Assembly: GCF_044344315.1 (NCBI RefSeq)
Contig: NZ_JBIJDC010000005.1
Coordinates: 1-64,000, forward strand
Length of the DNA: 64,000 nt
Reading direction: 5' to 3'
DNA from: Zoogloea sp044344315
GTDB lineage: Bacteria; Pseudomonadota; Gammaproteobacteria; Burkholderiales; Rhodocyclaceae
In this document: piece after piece, positions 34,556 through 44,562 of the stretch
Numbering within the stretch: position 1 is the first letter of the stretch
Layout of the letters: the number at the start of each line of letters is the position of its first letter
Notes under the pieces: generated by a model
Seen by the model: only the letters and a program-made list of their open reading frames with translations
What the model was told of the DNA's origin: nothing
Database searches by the model: none
Program-made: the position numbers and the translations under genes

Positions 34556-36462
34556 GGATAGGCTCCCTGCCGGCGTGGGAAAGGCCGGCCCAGTTTGCAG
34601 AACTCTTCGGCCACGGCGGCATCGATCATGCCCTCCGTGACCACGGTGCCGCCGTCGGCGGCCATGAAGGCTGCCGAGAGGGCAGCGTTGCGGATCTCGC
34701 CGCCGGTGAGCTCGAAACGCTCGGCCAGCTGCTCGATGGAAATCATGGGTGCCAGGTGCGCCGCGGGGAGCTGTCCGCGCCAGATGGCGCCGCGCTCGGC
34801 CACGCCCGGGCGGGGAAAGTGCACCACCTGGTCGAAGCGTCGCATGAAGGCGTCGTCCACCCCCTGCATCAGGTTGGTGGCCAGCAGGGCGCAGCCTTCG
34901 AAGGACTCCAGGCGCTGCAGGAGGTAGTTCACCTCGATGTTGGCGTAGCGGTCGTGGGCGTCCTGCACGTTGGTGCGCTTGCCGAACAGGGCGTCGGCCT
35001 CGTCGAAGAACAGGAGGGCGGCGTAGCCCTCGGCGGCGGCGAAGAGTTCGGAGAGGTTCTTCTCGGTTTCGCCGATGTACTTGGACACCACCAGGGACAG
35101 GTCCACCGACAGCATGGGCAGGTGCAGGCGCGTGGCCATGGCCTCGGCGGCGAGGGTCTTGCCCGTGCCGGATTCGCCATACAGCAGGCCGATCACCGAG
35201 CGGCCGCGCCCGCCGGTGCTCATGCGCCAGCGTAGCTGCACGCTGACGCGGCGGCGCACCCGACGGATCAGGTCTTCCAGGCGGTCGCCGGTCTGGGGCG
35301 GCAGCACCAGCCGGGTCCACGGCACGGCGGGGGTCGAGCGGGTGGCCAGGCGCAGGGCGCGGGGCGGGGTCAGGCGCGACAGCTCGTCGAGGATCTCGGG
35401 CAGGCTGGCGTCGGGGGGCAGGGCCGCGGCGACCAGGGCCGGGGTGTCGTCGTCGATCCAGTTGCGCCCGGCGAGCTCGTCGGCGTCGGCCTGGCTGCAA
35501 GCCAGGGTCTGCTGCCAGGCGTCGGCCAGCTCAATGGGGTCGCTGTTGCCGACTTCGAGGCGTCGCAGGTGAGCGCCGGGGCCGTGCAGGGAAAAGCTGG
35601 GCGGTGCGATGACCATGGCCGGCGGCACCGGGCCGGAGGCATTGAGCTGCCCGGCCCCGGTGCGCAGGGCGACCCGGGCGCCGGTGGCCAGGTGCAGTAG
35701 GTGGGCCTCGGCCCAGGGCGGCGGCGCGCTGTCGTCGGGGGCGTCGAGGACCAGGGCCGGTGCCGGGGCCGCGGCGACGGCCAGCACTTCCTCGGCGCGG
35801 TCCGCCTGTCCCGAGAGGTGCAGGCACACGCCCGGTATGTCGATGATCAGTCCGGCGGCGCGGCGGATGCTCGCCGCCGGGCGGGCCGGGGGCACGAGCT
35901 GGCGCACCTGCCAGCCGGCGCCGGCCTCGGCCGGGGCCAGGCCATCGAGGCCGGCCAGCAGGGTCTCGGTGGGGTCGAGGCGGCGTTCCAGCAGGGGGCG
36001 CCGACTCTCTTCGGAGCGGATCAGCCCGGTGTGCCAAAGGGGCGAGGCGCGCAAGGCGCTGCGCACTGCCTGTGGCTCGGCCAGATCGCCGAACAGCAGT
36101 TTGAGGGCCAGACCGACGGTGACGCGCCGCGGCCCGCCGGTGAGGGTGGCGATGGTGCCGGCGGCGTCCTCATCAAAGCACGGCAGCGCGGCCAGGGCGA
36201 GCAGGTCCAGGTCGAAGCCGGACAGCCGGCAGCCGCTGGCAATGCGCGCCAGAGGCTCGGCGTCGGGCCGGGTTTCGAGGGCGGCGAACAGGGTGTCGGC
36301 GCTGCCGGCGATGGCTTCTGCGAGGTGCTGGGGCGTGTCGGTGGCCAGGTGGGGCGCGGCCAGGCGCAGCAGGCCCGGGTCGTCCGGCCGGCGCAGCAGC
36401 AGGCGGCCTGCGGCCAGGGCCAGCCACAGGTCGAGCAGGGCACTGCCGCGGGGGCCGGTCAT
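34552..36462 (-). CDS. eCIS-associated AAA+ ATPase
   Basis: A 636-aa protein with an N-terminal helical and winged-helix region (1-390) and one C-terminal AAA+ module. Walker A is GLLYGESGTGKTLAAEA near residue 427. Walker B is LLFFDEADALFGKR near 485, followed by sensor I (ALLATN) and an arginine-finger region DAFMRRFDQVVHFPRPG. All eCIS loci of the Afp/PVC type carry such an ATPase (Afp15-like), which is thought to help assembly or cargo loading rather than firing. It overlaps the tape measure gene and the next gene by four bases each. Confidence 0.9.
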   Translation of the reverse strand: MTGPRGSALLDLWLALAAGRLLLRRPDDPGLLRLAAPHLATDTPQHLAEAIAGSADTLFAALETRPDAEPLARIASGCRLSGFDLDLLALAALPCFDEDAAGTIATLTGGPRRVTVGLALKLLFGDLAEPQAVRSALRASPLWHTGLIRSEESRRPLLERRLDPTETLLAGLDGLAPAEAGAGWQVRQLVPPARPAASIRRAAGLIIDIPGVCLHLSGQADRAEEVLAVAAAPAPALVLDAPDDSAPPPWAEAHLLHLATGARVALRTGAGQLNASGPVPPAMVIAPPSFSLHGPGAHLRRLEVGNSDPIELADAWQQTLACSQADADELAGRNWIDDDTPALVAAALPPDASLPEILDELSRLTPPRALRLATRSTPAVPWTRLVLPPQTGDRLEDLIRRVRRRVSVQLRWRMSTGGRGRSVIGLLYGESGTGKTLAAEAMATRLHLPMLSVDLSLVVSKYIGETEKNLSELFAAAEGYAALLFFDEADALFGKRTNVQDAHDRYANIEVNYLLQRLESFEGCALLATNLMQGVDDAFMRRFDQVVHFPRPGVAERGAIWRGQLPAAHLAPMISIEQLAERFELTGGEIRNAALSAAFMAADGGTVVTEGMIDAAVAEEFCKLGRPFPRRQGAYP

Positions 36463-38045
36463 GACGGGTCTCCGAAGCGCAGGCGCACTGTCCGGCCTAG
36501 CCAGGGCAGCCAGCCCGGGTCCTGGTCCCAGCCGGCGCGGCGCAGGGCCAGGTCGATGGCGGCGAGGGGCCAGGTCAGCTCGGCGTCCCAGGGGGTGACG
36601 CTGAGCAGGCCGGGGCGCAGCAACAGGCGGGCCAGGCGGGTGTCCGCACCGGTCGGGAAGGCCGGCGGCAGCGGGCCGAACACCTGGCGCAGGGCGCCCG
36701 ACGCCGCGGTGATGTCGGCGGGGATGGCCGCCACCAGAGCGTCCAGCAACGCGTCGGCGGTGGCCGGGTTGCTCACGGGGATCAGGGCGATGCGCTCACG
36801 CCAGTCGCATTCGGGGGCAAACACGGCGAGCAGCGGGCGTTCCCGTTCTTCGGCCACGGCCCGTTCGCCGGGTGGCAGGGGGGCGAAGGCCCGGCGCAGG
36901 GCACACAGGGCCAGGTCGCCCAGGGCGGTGCCAAGCGCTTCGGGGGCGGGCAGCAGGTCGAGGCGCAGCAGTGGGCGCAGCAACAGCAGCAGGCCACCGG
37001 CGTTGATCGGGTGCAGGGTGGCGGTGGCAGCTTGCGGGCTGGATGGCGCCGCGGTGGGCTGACCTGCATCGACCAGGGTGGGTTGAATGGATGGCGCACT
37101 GGCCGGCGGGCTGTCTGTCGTAGCGCCCTGCGTCAGCAGACGTGCCAGCGCCGCCGCCGGCAGGCCGCTGGCAGAAGGTGCCTCGGCCAGCAGCAGGGCG
37201 GCGAGCCAGGGGGCGCTCAGGGCCGCGTTGCCCGTGGCCGCGCTGAGGCGCCGGTGATGTTGGGCGAGACGTGCCAAGGCCGCCTGTAGGTGGGCAGGAA
37301 TGCCGTCGCTCAGCGCGGTAAAGCTCAGGGTGTTGCCGCCGGTCAGCCCTGTGGGGAGGGGGGCAGGGTGGGAGGCAAGGGGGGCCACCGGCTTGAGCAG
37401 CGCGCGCTCTGCGTCCGGGCGGGCCAGCTGCCGGAGCAGCGCGCGGGTGAAGGCGGCGGCTTCGTCGGGGGCGAGCAGGGTGGCAACGCGGGCATCGGCG
37501 CGGGCCATTCCGGCCAGGGTGCTCACCGTGCGGGCAGGGTCGCGCGCGAGCCAGCGCTGCAGGATGGCGAGGGGAGCGAGGGGGTCGAGGGAGGCGAAGG
37601 ATCTGGCGCTGTCCTCGTCCCCGGCCAGATCGGGGGCCCACCAGGCGTCGGCCATCCCGGCGAGGCGGCGCTCCAGGTGGCGCTGCTCGGCGGCCCAGGC
37701 GTCGGCAAACCAGGCGGCGGGGGCGTCGTCGTCCACATCGCCGGGGGCGGTGGCGGCCAGCAGGCGGGCCAGGCCAGCCTCGAAGGCGGCGGCCCAGCCG
37801 GTGGCGAGATCCGCGCTGGCCACATCGGCGGCCACCTTGAGGTGCAGGTCAAGGCGCTGTACGGCAACCACTGCGCTGGCGGGCAGCCGGGCGCGGGCCA
37901 GGGCCCGGGCACCGGTACCCTCCATGGCCCGGGCCAGTTGTCGGTCGGCCAGCTGGCGCACCTGCCCGGCGAGCGCCTGGGCGTACTCTGCATCCGCGCT
38001 GCGGATGCGGGTGGACAGCTGGCCGATGTCGACGAAGTCGTTCAT
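36459..38045 (-). CDS. eCIS tape measure family protein
   Basis: A 528-aa protein that fits the contractile injection system tape measure family (PF19268-like). The N-terminus has LDLHLKVAADV (family LDL/LRLG region). The middle has HPINAGGLLLLLRPLLRLDLL, matching the typical NAGLVLL-PFL block. The C-terminus has TPWDAELTWPLAAIDLALRRAGWD then DPGWLPWLGRTVRLRF. Family members are thought to set sheath length. The gene overlaps the AAA+ gene by four bases, the usual pairing. The sequence is very Ala/Leu-rich. Confidence 0.8.
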   Translation of the reverse strand: MNDFVDIGQLSTRIRSADAEYAQALAGQVRQLADRQLARAMEGTGARALARARLPASAVVAVQRLDLHLKVAADVASADLATGWAAAFEAGLARLLAATAPGDVDDDAPAAWFADAWAAEQRHLERRLAGMADAWWAPDLAGDEDSARSFASLDPLAPLAILQRWLARDPARTVSTLAGMARADARVATLLAPDEAAAFTRALLRQLARPDAERALLKPVAPLASHPAPLPTGLTGGNTLSFTALSDGIPAHLQAALARLAQHHRRLSAATGNAALSAPWLAALLLAEAPSASGLPAAALARLLTQGATTDSPPASAPSIQPTLVDAGQPTAAPSSPQAATATLHPINAGGLLLLLRPLLRLDLLPAPEALGTALGDLALCALRRAFAPLPPGERAVAEERERPLLAVFAPECDWRERIALIPVSNPATADALLDALVAAIPADITAASGALRQVFGPLPPAFPTGADTRLARLLLRPGLLSVTPWDAELTWPLAAIDLALRRAGWDQDPGWLPWLGRTVRLRFGDPS

Positions 38046-38055
38046 GGCGGTGGCT

Positions 38056-40893
38056 TCAGGTGCGCTTCACCAGTTTGAGGAAGCCGGCCTGCCCGCCGGT
38101 GATGCGCAGGAGGGTCGCGGTCTGGTCCAGGATCGGGCGATTGGTGCTGCTGATCGCGGTTTCGGTCTTCAGCGTTTCCACCACCGTCTCGGCGGGTTTG
38201 CCGGCCTGGATGCCAGCCTCCACCTTCACCGCCAGCTCGCTCGGCACGCCTTTGGCGAGGGCTTCGGCCCCGGCGATGGCGGCGGCCCGGTCGGCCTGGT
38301 AGTTTTTGCGGAACTCGGCATAGCCTTCGGCGCCGAGCAGCTTCTCGGCTTCTTCCGGCGTGCTGGCCAGCACCTCCTTTACGGTCAGCCGGCTGTCGCT
38401 GTCTTTTACGTACTCGGCCATCTTGCGGTTTTCCAGGCTGGATTTGAGGTCGGCATAGAGGGGCCGGGCCTCGTCGGCCTCGAACACGGCGGGGCCGTCC
38501 TTGACCAGATCGTCGGCCAGGCTGCGGGTGGGCTCGGCGCTGCGGGCCACCGACAGTTTGTTGACAACCGCCAGGGTGTGCTGGGGCTGCACCGCGGCCA
38601 GCACCTGGACGAGCTGGTAGTCCGGGTACTCGGCGGCGTAGCTGTCGGCCACCTGGCCGAGGGCGACCCGCTTGCGTTCGGCGGGGTCGGTGATGGTGTT
38701 GGCGAGGGACGACTCGGTGCTCTGCACCTTGTCCAGGAAGGCCTGATTGCGGGTGGTCACGGCGATGCCGGAACCGCTCAGGTCGGCCGCCCGTGCGATG
38801 CTGGTCTGCACATCGGGCTCGGCCATGATGGCTTCCACCATGGCGCGTTTTTCGGCCGGCTGGCGCAGGTATTGGGCGCGTACCTGCTCGGTGGACACGC
38901 TGGTCTGGGCGTTGCCGGTGCTGCCAGTGTTGCCTGTCTTGCTGAGGCTCTGGATCTCGCGCATGAAGTTGAGCAGGAACTGGAGGATTTCGAGCAGGTA
39001 GAACAGCAGGTCGAGCAGCACCAGGCGTTGCTTGACGTACACCACGAAATGGCGCGGCAGCATGTCCAGCCCGAGGCGCGCCACCAGGCCGGCCAGGGCT
39101 TCGGCGGTGTCGTTGACGGTGCCCAGCTGGCCGAGGGGGTTGGCTGCGGTGAGCAAGGGGTTCACACCCCAGGACTGGGCCTGGTTGAGGGCATCCTCCT
39201 GCAGGCGGCCGACCAGGGGGTGTTCCCGGGTGAGCCCTTGCAGGGGCACCACCAGCTTGACGATCTCGGTGCGCCGATTGACCAGCTCATCCATGCCCAG
39301 CACATCGAACAGGTTGGCCAGCACCCCCAGGAAGCCGGGCAGGGCCACCGCATTGGTGGTCTGCACCGTGCCGGCCTGATACAGCGATGCCTTGTAGTGG
39401 CCGGGCGCCGGGGCACCCGCCACCGCCGTGGCCGCGTCCGGGTTGTTGCGGGGCGGGCGCAGGCTGAGCTGGATCGGGTCCTTGTCGAAAACGTTGTTGA
39501 GATCCTCAAGGATGTCGTCGTCGTGCAGGGCCACCACCCCGTAGGTGATCACGCGGGTGCCTTGGAAGTAGTCCTCCGCCTGCCCGAGAGCGTTGCGCAC
39601 CAGGGGCGAGACCAGCCACTGGGCGCCCTGGGTGTTGCCCAGCAGCTTGTCGAAGAGGGGGATGCCCATGGGGCGCTTTTCGTCGCCCGGGCCGGGCTTG
39701 ACGGGCAGGAAGCCGATTGGCGGGATGTGCCGGAAGCCGCGGGCGAACAGGTTGGTGTTGTCCGCATTGGAGGGGCGCATGACCAGGCTTTCGGCCAGCA
39801 TGCACTGGAACTGGTGGATGCGCGCCCAGGCGGCGGCCCGGGGCGGGGCACCGAAGCGGGTGCGGTGCCAGTCTTCGGCCGGGGTGCCGCAGATGGTGCG
39901 GCGGGGAATCCACTGGTCCATGAACAGGGCGCTGCCGTCCTCGCCCAGGTAAACCATGGCCAGGGCGATGGCGGCGGCGTCGTGGCGGCCTGGGCCGGTG
40001 TCGGCGCAGAAGGGGCCGTGGGTGGCAAAGTCCGGATCCCAGCGCTTCCACAGGGCGTGCTCGAAGACGTCGAAGAAATAGGCCGACAGGGTGCCGCGCA
40101 GATCCCAGGCGGACTGCAGATCCTGGCGGAAGGGCAGCTCCACCGGGAAGCGCACCAGCGACAGACCGAAGCCGCCGCGCCAGGTGTCGGCGCGGCAGTT
40201 GGCCGAGGCCGCGCCACCGCAGATCTCACCCATCACCTTGGCGCCACCCTCTTCGGTCTCGCCGGGCTGGATGATCAGCAGGAAGGGGCCCGAGGGCAGG
40301 GCCGCGCCGCCGCCGGTGGGGCCGGCCGGATCGTTCACCAGGCACACGCAGGGCATGAAATCCACGCCGCCGCCCACCACCTTTTGGGGCGTCTTGCGAT
40401 AGGCGCCGATGAGCTGGTCGATGCTGAAGGTGAAGGGCGTGGACACCAGGATGGGACGGCCGATGTGGTCGAAGGCGAGGCCCCGGCGCAGGGTGATGCT
40501 GCGGCTGGAGGGCAGGCCGCCAAAGCGGCCTTCGGTGTCGATGGAGGTGCTGTTGAGACCGTCGGCGGACAGCCCCAGGCCCCAGGCGATGCCGGGCATT
40601 TGGGCATGGGCGGCGAGGCGCGCGCGGGTGTCGAAGTACACGTCCTGGCGCGACAGGGCCTCGGCGGTGAGGTAGCGGCCGTTGAACCAGTTGGTGCGGC
40701 GCAGGTTGTTGCTGCCGCGCACGTCGCCGCTCGGGCCACCGGCAAAGCCGGGCTCGGCACCGGCCCCGGCATAGCCCTTCAGAAAATCGGCGATGGACAC
40801 TTCGTCGGCGGCGCTCAGGGCTTCGTTGCGGGCGACCTTGGCGATCATCGTCAGCAGGCCGGCGTCCATGTTCTTCCACTTGTTCGTGCTCAT
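38056..40893 (-). CDS. Large eCIS protein with GRYLTAE-type N-terminal module
   Basis: A 945-aa protein; the ATG at 40893 (MSTNKWKNMDAG) is chosen because it follows the 412-aa gene by 13 bases and the upstream frame is a shadow. Residues about 70-170 contain NWFNGRYLTAEALSRQDVYF, WGLGLS and GLAFDHIGRPI. This pattern also occurs in the next upstream protein, so the two share a module. The middle is beta- and loop-rich. A helical segment follows (FVVYVKQRLVLLDLLFYLL), and then a long charged helical tail. I do not recognise a function. A baseplate-peripheral or fibre role is a guess from position between tail-I-like and tape measure genes. Confidence 0.7.
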   Translation of the reverse strand: MSTNKWKNMDAGLLTMIAKVARNEALSAADEVSIADFLKGYAGAGAEPGFAGGPSGDVRGSNNLRRTNWFNGRYLTAEALSRQDVYFDTRARLAAHAQMPGIAWGLGLSADGLNSTSIDTEGRFGGLPSSRSITLRRGLAFDHIGRPILVSTPFTFSIDQLIGAYRKTPQKVVGGGVDFMPCVCLVNDPAGPTGGGAALPSGPFLLIIQPGETEEGGAKVMGEICGGAASANCRADTWRGGFGLSLVRFPVELPFRQDLQSAWDLRGTLSAYFFDVFEHALWKRWDPDFATHGPFCADTGPGRHDAAAIALAMVYLGEDGSALFMDQWIPRRTICGTPAEDWHRTRFGAPPRAAAWARIHQFQCMLAESLVMRPSNADNTNLFARGFRHIPPIGFLPVKPGPGDEKRPMGIPLFDKLLGNTQGAQWLVSPLVRNALGQAEDYFQGTRVITYGVVALHDDDILEDLNNVFDKDPIQLSLRPPRNNPDAATAVAGAPAPGHYKASLYQAGTVQTTNAVALPGFLGVLANLFDVLGMDELVNRRTEIVKLVVPLQGLTREHPLVGRLQEDALNQAQSWGVNPLLTAANPLGQLGTVNDTAEALAGLVARLGLDMLPRHFVVYVKQRLVLLDLLFYLLEILQFLLNFMREIQSLSKTGNTGSTGNAQTSVSTEQVRAQYLRQPAEKRAMVEAIMAEPDVQTSIARAADLSGSGIAVTTRNQAFLDKVQSTESSLANTITDPAERKRVALGQVADSYAAEYPDYQLVQVLAAVQPQHTLAVVNKLSVARSAEPTRSLADDLVKDGPAVFEADEARPLYADLKSSLENRKMAEYVKDSDSRLTVKEVLASTPEEAEKLLGAEGYAEFRKNYQADRAAAIAGAEALAKGVPSELAVKVEAGIQAGKPAETVVETLKTETAISSTNRPILDQTATLLRITGGQAGFLKLVKRT

Positions 40894-40906
40894 GTCGGCC
40901 TCCGGC

Positions 40907-42145
40907 TCAGGCGGTGGTGGGGTGGAGGGTGAACAGGCAGGCGTCGCGGCCCGTGCCCGGGGGGACGACCTCGCCGATGGCGCCCGCCAGGGGCTGTCCG
41001 CCCATGTCGAGGATGGCCTCTGCTCCCGTGCCCAGCAGGCACACCTGGATGGGTGCCCCTGCCTGCAGGACTTCGTCGACCACCAGGGCGAGGCCGGTGG
41101 CGGAAGGGGTCTGGCCGGCGATGGCAACCGGCTGCCACTTCTGGTTGGCCTCATCGAAGCGCAGTATGCGCACCGATCCGGGTCCCAGACTGGCGGGCAT
41201 CAGGGGGCGGGTGGTGACGAGGTCGAGGAAACTGCGGGCCGCATCGGCGCCTTCGCCGGCCCGACTCTGCAGCTTGCCGACCTGGAAGGGTGACGGGGCG
41301 CCGGCGGCTTCGAGGCGGATGCCCAGGGCCAGATCGGCCACCGCCTGCACCGCCGGCAGCAGGGCGCGCACGCTGTTGTCGATGCTGCCGAAGAGCTTCA
41401 CCCGTTCCACCGGGTTGCCCACCGGTTCCAGGTCGAGCACGGCGAGGAGCAGGGGCGCGTCGTCGGCGCCGCTCCACAGCCGGGCGGGGGGCGGCGTGTC
41501 GGGGTTGATGATGTGTTCGAGGAGGCGGGTGCGGGTGTCGGCCGGCGGGTTGGGCCGGGTGGTGATGTCGCGGATGGGCAGGCTGGTGAGGTCCGGGGCC
41601 GTGGCCTCCAGGCACAGGCGGTAGCCATCCAGCACCCGCGACGGGGCCAGGCCGGCGTCCTGGCCGGAGCAGGGCTGGGTGATGGCCGGCACCTGCTCGG
41701 TCAGGCAGGCCCGGTAGCGCAGCACCACGTAGACCCGGCGGCGGGGATTGTCCGCCGTGACCTCGACGCCCGGGGCCGGCGGAGGCGCCGCCAGGTCGGC
41801 CCAGAAGCGCGTGGCGGCCAGCCCGGTGATGTCCAGGCAGACCTTCTGGGGCACGTACACCTCGCGGCCCAGGGGGTCGATGGCGAGGCCGGTGTCGCAG
41901 GTGAGGGTGAGAGATGTCTCGTTCTCCTGGCTGCCCACCTTGAGCCCCCACACCGTGCCATAGCCGTGCAGGGCGGCGTTGTGCAGGCGGCTGCGCAGCA
42001 GGAAGTAGCGCTGCTCGGCGGTGAAGTCCTCCGCCCCGAGGAGCTGGCCGTAGCTGTAGCGCAGCCGGGTGAAGGGATCGCCCGGGGTGGCCGGATCGGG
42101 ATCGTCGAGGGGGATGAAGGTCTCGGCGGCAGTGGGGGTGCTCAT
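40907..42145 (-). CDS. eCIS protein with YGQLLGAEDF-type module
   Basis: A 412-aa protein. The ATG at 42145 (MSTPTAAETF) follows GGGAGG and overlaps the previous stop by four bases. Residues about 30-110 hold YGQLLGAEDFTAEQRYF, LLRSRLHNAALHGYGTVWGL and CDTGLAIDPLGREVYVP, a module seen in many phage-tail-like loci. The rest is beta-rich with a probable oligomerisation region, and the tail ends in a region reading VLQAGAPIQVCLLGTGAEA. The function is unknown. A structural baseplate accessory is most likely, because it lies directly downstream of the tail-I-like gene. Confidence 0.7.
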   Translation of the reverse strand: MSTPTAAETFIPLDDPDPATPGDPFTRLRYSYGQLLGAEDFTAEQRYFLLRSRLHNAALHGYGTVWGLKVGSQENETSLTLTCDTGLAIDPLGREVYVPQKVCLDITGLAATRFWADLAAPPPAPGVEVTADNPRRRVYVVLRYRACLTEQVPAITQPCSGQDAGLAPSRVLDGYRLCLEATAPDLTSLPIRDITTRPNPPADTRTRLLEHIINPDTPPPARLWSGADDAPLLLAVLDLEPVGNPVERVKLFGSIDNSVRALLPAVQAVADLALGIRLEAAGAPSPFQVGKLQSRAGEGADAARSFLDLVTTRPLMPASLGPGSVRILRFDEANQKWQPVAIAGQTPSATGLALVVDEVLQAGAPIQVCLLGTGAEAILDMGGQPLAGAIGEVVPPGTGRDACLFTLHPTTA

Positions 42146-44562
42146 GGCGATGCCTCCCATGGGTTCATGGGTTTGAAATACGGGTAGCGGTCTTCGCGAC
42201 GGCCACGGTGGAGGGTGGTGAAGGTGGATAGCACTGCGCTGCCAAGCACGGCGGGTTCGGCCTTGTCCACCGGCCCCAGGTGGGACACGCCCACCAGGCT
42301 GGCGCTGCCGACACGGAAGCCGGCATCCAGCCAGCACAGGCGGTGCAGGGTGTGGGCCGGCTTGCTGGTCTCGATGGCCAGCTCCAGCACGGCGGCCAGG
42401 GTGCTGCAGCGCGCCCGCGGCACTATCACCGTGAAGCGATGGGCGTGACGGCGGTAGAAGGCCAGCAGGGCGTCGTCGGGCAGGGGGTCGTCCGGGTCGC
42501 GGGCCGGGCAGGGGCTGTCCTGGGTGGCGCGACGCAGCATCAGTGCCGCATGGGCGCCGGCCAGTTCCTGTTCCCAGTCCTCCAGGCCGGCGGCGTTGAG
42601 GGTGCTCTCGCTGCCACCCAGTTCGAGGGCCGGCCCGATCAGGGCGCTGCCCAGGAAGGCGGCGGTGGGCCGGCGCAGGCGGAAGCCCTCGATGATCTGC
42701 ACCGGGGCTTCGGCGAGGATGGAGAGCAGGCGCGCCAGGCCGGGCACGGTGCCGCGGGCCCGGTACAGCTCGGCCATGTGCAGCAGCAGCTCGCGGCGTA
42801 CCCCTTCGCGCACCCGCGTATCGAAGCTCAGGGCCAGGAAGCTGCCCAGCCAGGGCAGGGCCTCGGCGGGCACCAGGCGCGGGTCGATGAGCTGGGGCAG
42901 CACGTCGATGCGCTGGTCCATCTCGGTCATCCAGCCTTCGAAGAGGGCCAGGGCGCGCTCGGTGGCGTCGGCGGCGGCCGGGTCGGAGCGCCAGTAGGCG
43001 GGCAGGTAATCGAGCAGGGACGGGCGTGGGAAGGTGGCGCGCAGGGCGAACAGGCTGGGCCCCTGGCGCCGGGTGCCGGCAAGGCGCACGCGCAGCCACA
43101 GGTAGCGGCCGGGGGGCGCGGTGAGCAGGTATTCGAGGGTGCGCATGCCGGCCGGCAGCGCTGCGGCGGGCTGGCGGGCGGCGGCCAGGGGGTCTTCGGA
43201 CGGGCGCTCGCCGACGCTCCCGGCAAAGGCCACGTCGGCCCGGGCCGGGCGTCGGTCGGCCACCCCGAGGGGCACCCAGCCTTCGGCCTCGTCATCCACC
43301 ACCGAACCCAGGGGCGGCCAGGGGTCGTCGATGGGGGCCGGGCGGGTGTCGCCCACCCGGTCGGCGGGGAGGCGGGCGCGGCGGCGGATCTCGAAGGGTG
43401 GCAGGTCATCGGCGCTGCGGGCTTCGATGTGCACGGCACAGTCGGCCGGCAGGCACAGATCCACGAAGAGGCGGTGCCACTGGCAGCCGAAGATGCCGGA
43501 GTCCAGCGCCCAGGTTTCAACCACCCCGCTGCCGGCCAGGTCGGCCTCGCGGGGGTAGAGGGGGCGGGCACCGGCGGCGGTGCTGGCCATCACCCGGACG
43601 CCATCGCAGCCCTGCTGGGTGTCCTGCTCCAGCCACAGGGCGCGGCCGTCGAAGCTGCGCACGGCAAAGCCGCGCTCGGCCTCCACGCTGTCGGGGCGCA
43701 GGGTGTACTCGCGGAAGAGCGTGGGCAGCGGGTCGCCCGGGCGGTGGGCAAGCTCCCCCACCACCAGCCGGTCGGCGGCGGTGAGGATCATGGGCAGCGG
43801 TGCCGTGGCCATGGGCAGGGTGTGCAGCACGGCACCCCCCGGCCCGACGCGGAACAATTGCCATTTGTCGGGGCCGCCTTCGACCAGGGCCACGGCCTCG
43901 GGCCAGGCCGGGTTGGCGGTGAGGGCGACGATGCGCCGGCCCGCGATGGCCGGTGGCATGTAGCCGTGCCAGGCGCCGCCCCAGGGCTGCACCAGCAGCC
44001 GCGGCTCGGCCCGGTCGGCGACCACCAGGCCAAAGGCGCTGCAGGCGAAGGCGCCTGGGTCGATGCCCGGCGGCAAGGGCACGACGGAGAGCACGCGCAG
44101 GTCCGGGGCCAGCAGGATCAGGCGCCGCCCGGCCCGGTCGAGCAGCCAGCAACGGCCGGCCGGGTCGAGGGCGATGGCGTCGGGCGCGGCGGGAGCCGGG
44201 GCAGGGCCGACGGGGGCGAACTCCAGGCCGGGGGTCGGGGCCGGGGTGTCGGCGACCGGCGTCGGCAGGGGGAGCCAGCCGGCCGGGGTGAGCAGGCTCA
44301 GGGGTTTGCTGGGGGTGGCGACGATCACCTGCTGCGCACCGCAGTGGTCCGGCGCACAGGGCAGGACCACGGCCGTGCCGAGGCGGGCCTGCCAGGCGGC
44401 GTAGTCGGCCGGGCTGATGGGTGCGGCGGGCGCGGCGTCACCGGCCGTGGCGGCCGTTGCCAGCACCACGGCGGCGGGGGTGCCCTCGATGCGCGTGCCG
44501 ACGTGATCGCAGCGCTCCCACATGGGGCGCCCGGTCAGATGGGCGAAGCGCGGGCCGCTCAT
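42142..44562 (-). CDS. Phage tail protein I-like baseplate protein (Afp12-like)
   Basis: An 806-aa protein. The first 500 residues read as repeated beta-propeller-like units (for example AIALDPAGRCWLLDRAGRR). The C-terminal 300 contain the tail-protein-I signature LLDYLPAYWRSDPAAADATE, FEGWMTEMDQRIDVLPQLID, PAEALPWLGSFLALSFD and LLLHMAELYRARGTVPGL. Such proteins form the outer baseplate arm to which fibres attach. It overlaps the J-like gene by one base and the 412-aa gene by four. The N-terminal propeller may replace a separate fibre, since no classical tail fibre gene is seen. Confidence 0.82.
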   Translation of the reverse strand: MSGPRFAHLTGRPMWERCDHVGTRIEGTPAAVVLATAATAGDAAPAAPISPADYAAWQARLGTAVVLPCAPDHCGAQQVIVATPSKPLSLLTPAGWLPLPTPVADTPAPTPGLEFAPVGPAPAPAAPDAIALDPAGRCWLLDRAGRRLILLAPDLRVLSVVPLPPGIDPGAFACSAFGLVVADRAEPRLLVQPWGGAWHGYMPPAIAGRRIVALTANPAWPEAVALVEGGPDKWQLFRVGPGGAVLHTLPMATAPLPMILTAADRLVVGELAHRPGDPLPTLFREYTLRPDSVEAERGFAVRSFDGRALWLEQDTQQGCDGVRVMASTAAGARPLYPREADLAGSGVVETWALDSGIFGCQWHRLFVDLCLPADCAVHIEARSADDLPPFEIRRRARLPADRVGDTRPAPIDDPWPPLGSVVDDEAEGWVPLGVADRRPARADVAFAGSVGERPSEDPLAAARQPAAALPAGMRTLEYLLTAPPGRYLWLRVRLAGTRRQGPSLFALRATFPRPSLLDYLPAYWRSDPAAADATERALALFEGWMTEMDQRIDVLPQLIDPRLVPAEALPWLGSFLALSFDTRVREGVRRELLLHMAELYRARGTVPGLARLLSILAEAPVQIIEGFRLRRPTAAFLGSALIGPALELGGSESTLNAAGLEDWEQELAGAHAALMLRRATQDSPCPARDPDDPLPDDALLAFYRRHAHRFTVIVPRARCSTLAAVLELAIETSKPAHTLHRLCWLDAGFRVGSASLVGVSHLGPVDKAEPAVLGSAVLSTFTTLHRGRREDRYPYFKPMNPWEASP

